From an uncultured Clostridia bacterium (GTDB lineage Bacteria; Bacillota; Clostridia; Oscillospirales; CAG-272): 41,062 nucleotides of DNA. Below the pieces are notes generated by a model. It had not been told where the DNA came from. It was given only the letters and a program-made list of their open reading frames with translations, and ran no database searches. This document shows positions 35,241 through 41,062 of the stretch, in pieces. Made by a program: the position numbers and the translations under genes. How positions within the stretch are numbered: the stretch's first letter is position 1; each line of letters begins with the position of its first letter. Location of the stretch: assembly GCA_947643245.1 (NCBI GenBank), contig CANRVI010000003.1:1-41062 (forward strand), given 5' to 3'.

Positions 35241-35377
35241 TTTCAGACTTTACCTCCGCCGGTATTAAAATACTCCTTTTTTATTTTATGCGGTTTTGTA
35301 TTGCAAGATGCTTAAATCCGGCAAATATGGTATGGTGAATATTGGATAAAACTATGTATAAAGCAAAATGAATAAAT

Positions 35378-35407
35378 AAAAAAAGAGGGGCAAAGCCCCT
35401 CTTTTTT
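35378..35407. terminator. Terminator of the GH20 gene
   Basis: AAGAGGGGC (35383-35391) pairs with GCCCCTCTT (35395-35403), loop AAA, with A- and T-runs on both sides. The TAA stop of the GH20 gene (35406-35408) overlaps it. Confidence 0.88.
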
Positions 35408-37190
35408 ACACATTCATACAGGAAATTTCCCGAACAAAATCAGCCACCAGTTCTAGTTGAGACTCCTTGTTGTCCCGCAGCCAGGCTGCGCGGTATCCTA
35501 CAAGCCACTCCTCAAACTGGGCCAAAATTTTCTCTCCATCCAAGTATCCGTCTACTTTTTTAATTCGCAGGCACACTTGGTTCATCAATTGAATTGCCCG
35601 ACAAGCCAGCAGAAGATCTACAAACCGCTCGTCTGTTTCAGACACGGAACGAATGGTATCTATCACACCATCCAACGTCTTGATATTCTCGATGGCCTTT
35701 TCCACATCCAAAGCCAGCTCAGTCTTTCTGCCTTCCGCAGTGTTTGCACTAAACCAGTACATAAATTCCATCCAATCACAGGTCCGCTCACACCTGCCCA
35801 TCGTACGAACGATGTCAATCATATTTACTTCGTCGGAATCGTAAAGAAGCGAGCTTGCCGCCTGTTCAAAAGCAGGTGTCAACTGCCCATCCGCGTTCCA
35901 TCCTTTTTCGGCACCGATTACTATGCCGTATAGAGAACAGTTAAAGGAGCAAATATTTCCAAAGTCTCCCCAGTTGGTATTCAGTACACCCAGTGCACCA
36001 TATTTCGCACCATATTCTACAAGCTTTGTAATATTTCCTTCGGAACGGTCAAGCTCCTCTACAAAACGGTTCCAGCTGGAAGTGCCCGGACAGACAATCT
36101 GTTTCAGCTTTGCGTCTGCAAAAGCCTTTACCTTGTTTTCATCCGGATCCTTTTCATAAGTCCAGTTAAGCATAATGGTATCCGCAGGAATCTCGCTCAT
36201 TTTATCCGGCTGTTCCAGAGCGATATCGCCCCACATCATAACCGTCTTGCCTCTGGATTTTACGTGTGCAATAATCTTAGACAAAAACTTGAAGTATTCT
36301 TCGCCCGCATCCTTACCAGCATTACGTCCACGACACAGGTCAAATGTTTCATCACAGCAGATATTGAAGCGGTTAGAACGGCACAAAGGAATAAACTGAT
36401 CAATCAGACTTTTAATAAGTTCAATGCTTTCCGGGTTAGATACATCAATCGTATGATGCGCCATCTTTTCAAGCCAATATACCTGTGTAGGCTTGTAATC
36501 TGCCAACTCGCACAGATGACGGTACTTTTCACTTTGCAGCAAATTGTACAGATGGCCAAAGGTAGCCAAGGACGGTACAAGCTCTATAAAATTGTCATAA
36601 CAGTAGTCATCTAATGCAATGATCTCTTCTGCAGTCAGCACATCCTTTGCGGACATAACCCCATCATATTCAACAAACTCGTAAGCATCCTCTACATAAA
36701 GCTGAAGATGATTGATTTTATAATATGCCAGCATATCTGTAATGTGACAAAGCTGCTTCAATGTAGGCACACGGCCACGAGTCACGTCGTGGTATAACCC
36801 CCGTTCTTCAAAATCCGGCGCGTCCTCAATGACGCAACATGGAATAGCATCTCCATATTCATGAATGATCTGACGCAAGGTCTGCACTCCATAATATGCT
36901 CCCTGGGCCCCCTGTCCCTTAATTTCAATGCCGTTTTCCAGCACAGACAAGGTGTACCCTTCACCACTATCACCATGGGAAATATAAATACCTCCCTCTG
37001 TGCAGCCGCAGCTGCTGACTTTCATTCTAATCGGTGCTCCAGTAAGTTCTTCGATTTCATTTTTCAAAGTGGTGGCAATCTTGACAATACGCCGGTCACT
37101 TTCCTCTGCAATTCGCAAATTCCGGAGAGCCGTTAATGCTACGTTCCCTTTTTTCTCCTCAATACTTGCAGGTGTTGGTATAATTTTCAT
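35406..37190 (-). CDS. Glycoside hydrolase family 20 (beta-N-acetylhexosaminidase-like)
   Basis: A 594-residue cytoplasmic GH20 protein without signal peptide. Residues about 1-120 form the GH20b domain (IKGQGAQGAYYGVQTLRQII). The barrel follows from about 125 (DFEERGLYHDVTRGRVPTL, KINHLQLYVED), with the catalytic Asp-Glu pair at 280-281 in FNICCDETFD. The family removes terminal beta-linked GlcNAc or GalNAc using the substrate acetamido group; some members are lacto-N-biosidases. Being intracellular, it should act on imported oligosaccharides. It is 26 kb from the GH112 operon, so a joint pathway is only a guess. AGAGG lies 9 bases before the ATG. Confidence 0.88.
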   Translation of the reverse strand: MKIIPTPASIEEKKGNVALTALRNLRIAEESDRRIVKIATTLKNEIEELTGAPIRMKVSSCGCTEGGIYISHGDSGEGYTLSVLENGIEIKGQGAQGAYYGVQTLRQIIHEYGDAIPCCVIEDAPDFEERGLYHDVTRGRVPTLKQLCHITDMLAYYKINHLQLYVEDAYEFVEYDGVMSAKDVLTAEEIIALDDYCYDNFIELVPSLATFGHLYNLLQSEKYRHLCELADYKPTQVYWLEKMAHHTIDVSNPESIELIKSLIDQFIPLCRSNRFNICCDETFDLCRGRNAGKDAGEEYFKFLSKIIAHVKSRGKTVMMWGDIALEQPDKMSEIPADTIMLNWTYEKDPDENKVKAFADAKLKQIVCPGTSSWNRFVEELDRSEGNITKLVEYGAKYGALGVLNTNWGDFGNICSFNCSLYGIVIGAEKGWNADGQLTPAFEQAASSLLYDSDEVNMIDIVRTMGRCERTCDWMEFMYWFSANTAEGRKTELALDVEKAIENIKTLDGVIDTIRSVSETDERFVDLLLACRAIQLMNQVCLRIKKVDGYLDGEKILAQFEEWLVGYRAAWLRDNKESQLELVADFVREISCMNV

Positions 37191-37217
37191 ACGTACATGC
37201 CTCTCTTTTGTTTACTA

Positions 37218-37239
37218 TAACTTACTATATTACAAGTTA
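37218..37239. promoter_or_regulatory. Inverted repeat just downstream of the GH20 promoter, candidate operator
   Basis: TAACTT (37218-37223) and AAGTTA (37234-37239) with a 10-bp AT-rich centre, located at about +1 to +25 of the GH20 transcript. This spacing suits a GntR- or LacI-type dimer, but no regulator is nearby. Confidence 0.4.
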
Positions 37240-37243
37240 AATT

Positions 37244-37272
37244 ATTATAGCCTGCCGCTGTCCGCATTGCAA
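37244..37272 (-). promoter_or_regulatory. Promoter of the GH20 gene
   Basis: Minus-strand TTGCAA (37267-37272), 17 bp, TATAAT (37244-37249). Confidence 0.75.
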
Positions 37273-37307
37273 GGCTTTTTTTCCAAAAAACTGTATTTTT
37301 TTCTAAT

Positions 37308-38705
37308 TTACATTTGAACCTGTGAAATATCATACAAAGCCTTCTCACTGTACCGTGCTTCATAAAGTTTGGAAAGCTCTTCTAACTTTGCATCCAACGC
37401 CTCTTGCTGCAGATTGGCACGCACCCGCATCTGCCACTGCGGCTCTCCGTCTTCCAGCATATGAAGAATATACGCGCCTTCCGTGACAGCAATTACTGTA
37501 GCGTCGCCTGTTTGACGCTCCTCGTCAAATATCCAGTTTTCCAGTTCCGCCGCAACGCGGCCCCGCTCCAAATTCAGAGAAGTATCTCCGCCATATTCCT
37601 GCATCAAAGACTCAAATGCGTCGCGAGTGTTTACTTCATTCTCTTTTTTCCATTGATCCAACACTGCCTGTGCCTTATTTTGGGCAGTGTCAATTCCTTC
37701 TCCCTTTTCCGGTTTAAAGAGAATAAACTCCAAATTTTTTACTGGTGTGGTATCCCGATAGAGTGTCTCTCCCAACTGCTCGTCCGCCGCCGGCAAAAGC
37801 ATATATACAGCAGTTTTTCCATCGTCTGTTTCTTCAGTATATGTTTCGAATGCCTTTCGCTCCGCGTCAAATGCCCACTGGGAGAATGGCGTATCTTCCA
37901 CATACCCAACGCGGCGCTTATATGCCGCTTCAATCTTTTCTTCTAAATCCTCTGCTGAAAGCTCCGGCGTCTCCTCCAGCAGCTGTGCACGCAGCAGATC
38001 CACAAAGGCATCTTCACTTTCTGCATTTGCAAAACGTTCTGCTTGCTGTGCAGGAACTGCCGCGTAAATCAGTCCCACCAAACTGTAGTTTTTGCTATTT
38101 TTTGTGAAGCAGTCTTCCAAATCTTCTACAGTATATGCCTGCTCTTTTTCCAGCTTTTCCGTATACTGCGCCGCCAGCATCTGTAGTCGGAGGCATTTTT
38201 TAATGGTTGTCTCATTGACAGACTCTCCGAACAGGCTATGCAGATAATACGCTGTGGAAGTATTATTTTCCACGGCAGCCGTATTATAGCGAGCCAAGGT
38301 ATCATTGATCTTTTGCACATTTTCTTCGGAAAGTTCCATTCCTTCTGCCAGCGCTGCTTCCCCTAAATAAAGCAGCTGCTGTACTTGTTTCAATGTCTGT
38401 GCAATCAAATAGTCAAACCAGCTGTGGGTATCGGTATATTTTTGTTCCGACAGCGGCTTCGCAGCATCCAGATGCATCTGTTCCAATCGACTGGCATAGT
38501 TGTTTACAAAGGTTCTATAATAAGAATTAAAAAAGTACTCCATCATGGGCTGTGAGACAGTATAATTTTCCGTAGTTACGGCAACGGTACTGTTGATTTC
38601 TGTTTCTTCCTCTGTTTTTTTCTTGTCCGCATTAGAACAGCCAGCCAACAAAGAGGCTGCCAGCGCTGCACCAAGCAGTGCAGCTGTAATTTTACGGATA
38701 CTCAT
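37308..38705 (-). CDS. Lipoprotein with SurA/PrsA-like (parvulin-type) foldase architecture
   Basis: A 465-residue surface lipoprotein with a signal peptide and Cys23 in LAGC. It has an N-terminal helical chaperone-like part (MMEYFFNSYYRTFVNNYASR, PLSEQKYTDTHSWFDYLI) and a C-terminal segment (FESLMQEYGGDTSLNLERGRVAAELENWIFDEERQTGDATVI) that resembles a parvulin domain with eroded catalytic motifs. It is a paralogue of the next gene upstream, sharing the blocks PLSEQKYTD/ALSEQKYTD, WFDY, the VYMLLPA/VYMILPA strand and the C-terminal W-x-FD pattern. Role in folding exported proteins is inferred. The lipobox is certain, isomerase activity is not. Confidence 0.75.
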   Translation of the reverse strand: MSIRKITAALLGAALAASLLAGCSNADKKKTEEETEINSTVAVTTENYTVSQPMMEYFFNSYYRTFVNNYASRLEQMHLDAAKPLSEQKYTDTHSWFDYLIAQTLKQVQQLLYLGEAALAEGMELSEENVQKINDTLARYNTAAVENNTSTAYYLHSLFGESVNETTIKKCLRLQMLAAQYTEKLEKEQAYTVEDLEDCFTKNSKNYSLVGLIYAAVPAQQAERFANAESEDAFVDLLRAQLLEETPELSAEDLEEKIEAAYKRRVGYVEDTPFSQWAFDAERKAFETYTEETDDGKTAVYMLLPAADEQLGETLYRDTTPVKNLEFILFKPEKGEGIDTAQNKAQAVLDQWKKENEVNTRDAFESLMQEYGGDTSLNLERGRVAAELENWIFDEERQTGDATVIAVTEGAYILHMLEDGEPQWQMRVRANLQQEALDAKLEELSKLYEARYSEKALYDISQVQM

Positions 38706-38789
38706 TTTATTGCATACCTTTCTTTATTTTAATAACACTTTTTACACGACATATAACATTGCTTATTACGATGTATTATTAAAAAAGTA

Positions 38790-38821
38790 TAAAGAACAAG
38801 GGAATCAGCACCCTGATTCCC
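38790..38821 (-). terminator. Terminator of the parvulin-like membrane protein gene
   Basis: GGGAATCAG (38800-38808) pairs with CTGATTCCC (38813-38821), loop CACC, followed on the minus strand by TTGTTCTTT. No strong promoter was found for the lipoprotein gene behind it, so read-through may be needed. Confidence 0.8.
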
Positions 38822-38840
38822 TTCGTCTTACAAATTGCGT

Positions 38841-40469
38841 TTATGCGTGTTTGATTTCCTGTACCAAAGACAGTCCCTTTGATTTAAAGGTCACTGTTGT
38901 TTCTTTGGCAATTGCCTCATACTCTTCGCCGTACTGTGTGTTCTTCAGCGCATTGTCCGCATTATACTGCCATTTCACAGCACCCTCACCGGAGAAATAA
39001 AGAATATAGTACCCATCGTTTTCCACAAACTCCATATACGTGTCGCCAGGCTGACGGGCAGAGTCAAAGACCCACTCATCCACTTTTTCAGAAAGCGCCT
39101 TATAATCCGCATTCTCTATAAGACCGCCTTCATATCGGCCATCGCCGTACTTATCGCGAGAAGCCAGTTCGGCAAACGCTTCTTCTGTTCCTTCGTCGTT
39201 GTATTCTGCAAGAATCGCTTCCGCAGTAGTACGTGCTGTTTCCTGATCGTTATCTGACGCGCTCAATTTTACAGGAATATAGCGATAATTTTTCAGGCGA
39301 TAGGTATCTCTGTACATGCAGGCATAATCCAAGTCGGAATCTTCATCTGCCGGCAGAATCATGTATACAGTATAGTCATGATGATCATCATGATCATGTT
39401 CGTCCGTTAATACATCATAAGGCGCGCGCGCAGCATCATACGCCCATTTTGTAAAATCAGAATCCCCTGATTTTACTTTCCCCTCTGTTAGGCACTTGTC
39501 AACCATACTATCGATATCGATTGATTCTGCTTTCAGCGCTTCTTCATCCTTATCCGCATAAACAACGTCTGTCAGATAGGATCTTACACATGCATAAAAT
39601 TCGTCTGCATTTTTTGTGGCTGCCAGCTTATCTACATAGGGTTTCAATGCAGCGGCAGCATCCTCTTTCGCAGTGTCCGAATCGGTAGTTGCTTCCTCTC
39701 CGTCAGCAGTCGTTTCTTCTGATTTGTCCGTATCATCTTCTTTCGGTTCAAAGGTATAAGAAAGGTAATCAACCTTGAGGAACGTGCTGTTGTTTTCATC
39801 AAAATACTTGTTCCAGTCTTCCTCGCTAAATTCATACTGCGCCATCATATGATCATGGTACAGTTCAGCCCTATAGGAAAGTTCCAAACACTTTTCAACA
39901 TCCTTTTTCGTCACGCTTGCACCATATACATTTTTAATATAGTACTGGGTCGTCACATTGTAATTGGCAGCATAGGTGTCAAAATTGCCAAGCAGTTCTT
40001 CGATCTCAGCTTTGTCTTCATCACTGAGTTCCAGCTCCAAGTCATATGCGCCTTCTGCAAGAACCAGTGTTTCCTGGACTTCCCGCTTTGTTGCCTTCAT
40101 AATATAATCAAACCATGTTTCGTTGTCTGTATATTTCTGTTCGCTAAGTGCTTTGGAAGTATCCAGCCCCATATACTGGGAAAATCCTCCATTTACATAG
40201 GTTTGATAGGTAGCATTGAAAAAGTACGTCATCATAGCAGCCGTTACTTCATAGTGCTCGCTTTCTGCCGCAATGGTGTTTCTCTGAATCATACCGCTGC
40301 TATAAATTCCATATGCAGAAAGAACGCCCAGCACAATCACTGCCGCTAACACGAATGCAATGATTGTAACGATCTTTTTGGCTTTTCCCTCTTTCTTTTT
40401 GGTATAGCTTTTGGAAGAACCAGTCGCCAGAATATCCTCGGCGCTGTTTCTCTGCTGTCCTTTACTCAT
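38841..40469 (-). CDS. Membrane-anchored parvulin-like (PpiC-type) foldase
   Basis: A 542-residue protein with a basic cytoplasmic N-terminus, one membrane helix (about 32-56, IVTIIAFVLAAVIVLGVLSAYG) and an extracellular part. The chaperone-like helical region (MMTYFFNATYQTYVNGG, ALSEQKYTDNETWFDYIM) is followed by an acidic low-complexity insert and a C-terminal parvulin-like domain (EEAFAELASRDKYGDG, YEGGLIEN, VDEWVFDSARQPGDTYMEF, GYYILYFSGEG). A short His/Asp run (DEHDHDDHHD) lies in an extracellular loop where the paralogue has none. Such proteins probably help fold secreted proteins near the membrane. AAAGG lies 11 bases before the ATG. Confidence 0.8.
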   Translation of the reverse strand: MSKGQQRNSAEDILATGSSKSYTKKKEGKAKKIVTIIAFVLAAVIVLGVLSAYGIYSSGMIQRNTIAAESEHYEVTAAMMTYFFNATYQTYVNGGFSQYMGLDTSKALSEQKYTDNETWFDYIMKATKREVQETLVLAEGAYDLELELSDEDKAEIEELLGNFDTYAANYNVTTQYYIKNVYGASVTKKDVEKCLELSYRAELYHDHMMAQYEFSEEDWNKYFDENNSTFLKVDYLSYTFEPKEDDTDKSEETTADGEEATTDSDTAKEDAAAALKPYVDKLAATKNADEFYACVRSYLTDVVYADKDEEALKAESIDIDSMVDKCLTEGKVKSGDSDFTKWAYDAARAPYDVLTDEHDHDDHHDYTVYMILPADEDSDLDYACMYRDTYRLKNYRYIPVKLSASDNDQETARTTAEAILAEYNDEGTEEAFAELASRDKYGDGRYEGGLIENADYKALSEKVDEWVFDSARQPGDTYMEFVENDGYYILYFSGEGAVKWQYNADNALKNTQYGEEYEAIAKETTVTFKSKGLSLVQEIKHA

Positions 40470-40562
40470 TTATTTGTCCGCCTTTCTTTTCTTCGTCAAG
40501 GATTTTGACCATTTAGGAAGCTTTGCACACAGTTTTTATAAGAACTTCCTTCTAATTTTAAG

Positions 40563-40571
40563 ATTATATCA
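40563..40571 (-). promoter_or_regulatory. Extended -10 promoter of the parvulin-like gene
   Basis: Minus-strand TGATATAAT (40563-40571), an extended -10 box. The -35 region is weak (TGGAAA at 17 bp). The leader to the start codon is about 87 bases and can pair GGAAG with CTTCC. Confidence 0.5.
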
Positions 40572-40648
40572 CATTGCCTGCCTTTTTTCCACCCCCACAC
40601 AAATTTTTTTGTGAATTTTCCTAAAAAAATTTTTTCGCAGAAAGTTTC

Positions 40649-40677
40649 TTGACAATTTCCACCGAATATGCTATTAT
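40649..40677 (+). promoter_or_regulatory. Sigma-A promoter of the tRNA-Arg gene
   Basis: TTGACA (40649-40654), 17 bp, TATTAT (40672-40677), 30 bases before the mature tRNA. Confidence 0.88.
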
Positions 40678-40706
40678 ATATTAGTCGACAGGATGTCGTT
40701 ATAATT

Positions 40707-40782
40707 GCGCCCTTAGCTCAGCGGATAGAGTGCCCGGCTACGAACCGGTAGGCCAGAGGTTCAAATCCTCTAGGGCGCGCCA
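40707..40782 (+). tRNA. tRNA-Arg (anticodon ACG), CCA encoded
   Basis: The acceptor stem GCGCCCT (40707-40713) pairs with AGGGCGC (40772-40778), discriminator G, encoded CCA (40780-40782). The D-arm begins with GCTCAGCGGATAGAG. The anticodon loop CTACGAA (40738-40744) carries ACG (40740-40742), read as ICG after A34 deamination, for CGU/CGC/CGA. T-arm AGAGG with CCTCT around TTCAAAT. The outermost pair of the anticodon stem is a C-U mismatch, otherwise the fold is standard. Confidence 0.97.
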
Positions 40783-40820
40783 AAAGAAAGAACTGCAAAA
40801 GTGGTTCTTTCTTTTTATTT
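40783..40820 (+). terminator. Terminator of the tRNA-Arg gene
   Basis: AAAGAAAGAAC (40783-40793) pairs with GTTCTTTCTTT (40804-40814), followed by a T-rich run. It starts directly after the CCA end. Confidence 0.85.
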
Positions 40821-40844
40821 TTCAAGTATTTTATGCAAAAAAAG

Positions 40845-40875
40845 AAAAATATCCCCCTGGCATTAAGCCAGGGGG
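40845..40875 (-). terminator. Terminator of the csp gene
   Basis: CCCCCTGGC (40853-40861) pairs perfectly with GCCAGGGGG (40867-40875), loop 5, followed on the minus strand by ATATTTTTC. It lies 17 bases after the csp stop codon. Confidence 0.88.
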
Positions 40876-40892
40876 ATTCCTATTGTCCTTAC

Positions 40893-41062
40893 TTACAGGG
40901 GACAAACATTTACAGCACGCAGCTTCTCGCTGTTTTTCGGATCGGGCTCAGTGTCAAATGTAACCTTCTGGCCTTCTGTCAGCGTTCTGAATCCGTCGGT
41001 CATAATTGCAGAAAAATGTACGAATACATCCTCTCCGCCCTCATCGTTGGAAATAAATCCAT
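40893..41062 (-). CDS. Cold-shock protein (CspA family), 5' part outside the window
   Basis: The C-terminal 56 residues of a cold-shock domain protein, a small single-strand nucleic-acid chaperone. [19 protein letters not shown] contains the RNP2 motif (VFVHF), followed by [16 protein letters not shown]; the RNP1 motif (KGFGFI) is cut by the window end, leaving GFI. It ends with ...RAVNVCPL and TAA at 40893-40895. Confidence 0.93.
   Translation of the reverse strand, partial: GFISNDEGGEDVFVHFSAIMTDGFRTLTEGQKVTFDTEPDPKNSEKLRAVNVCPL

Overview
The window looks like a piece of a low-to-mid GC Gram-positive genome of the class Clostridia, probably a gut anaerobe. This is inferred, not proven. The signs are sigma-A promoters with 17-bp spacers, a T-box riboswitch, lipobox lipoproteins, GatCAB-dependent tRNA amidation, an Enterococcus-like V-type ATPase operon and a GH112 galacto-/lacto-N-biose phosphorylase with its own ABC importer. 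There are no phage, IS, plasmid or CRISPR signs. The first 13 bases match the end of an Illumina adapter, so position 1 is a raw contig end. The right end cuts a cold-shock gene.

Layout. 1-1183 (minus): truncated pnuC vitamin transporter behind a strong promoter and a folded leader, and a NimA-like flavin-binding protein. 1260-3383 (plus): ilvBN acetolactate synthase preceded by a 27-codon leader peptide rich in Ile/Val/Leu and an intrinsic terminator, i.e. a ribosome-mediated attenuator. 3565-9143 (minus): sugar-binding lipoprotein, two ABC permeases, GH112 phosphorylase and a tiny membrane protein, a complete uptake and phosphorolysis unit apart from the ATPase. 9379-14702 (minus): T-box, AspRS fused to GatC, gatA, gatB, a transamidation operon. 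14760-15125 (plus): one small ABM-like protein. 15357-21032 (minus): rpsO, pnp, an M15 D,D-carboxypeptidase and an HtrA protease. 21034-25056 (minus): a heterodimeric ABC exporter plus a half-size TauE/SafE protein. 25105-25659 (plus): a YgjP-type metallopeptidase, possibly on a leaderless mRNA. 25852-34675 (minus): a nine-gene V-type ATPase operon whose K subunit keeps all the Na+ ligands known from Enterococcus hirae NtpK. 34723-40571 (minus): an unrecognised small protein, a GH20 hexosaminidase and two paralogous parvulin-like surface foldases. 40649-41062: tRNA-Arg(ACG) and a partial csp gene.

The most interesting features are regulatory RNA: the ilv leader-peptide attenuator (Firmicutes ilv operons more often use T-box or CodY control), a three-way-junction leader in front of pnuC that matches no riboswitch class I know, a long stem in the pnp leader reminiscent of the RNase III/PNPase autoregulation of E. 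coli, and the T-box in front of a transamidation operon that carries an AspRS-GatC fusion. All starts, promoters and RNA folds were read by eye; nothing was computed or searched.
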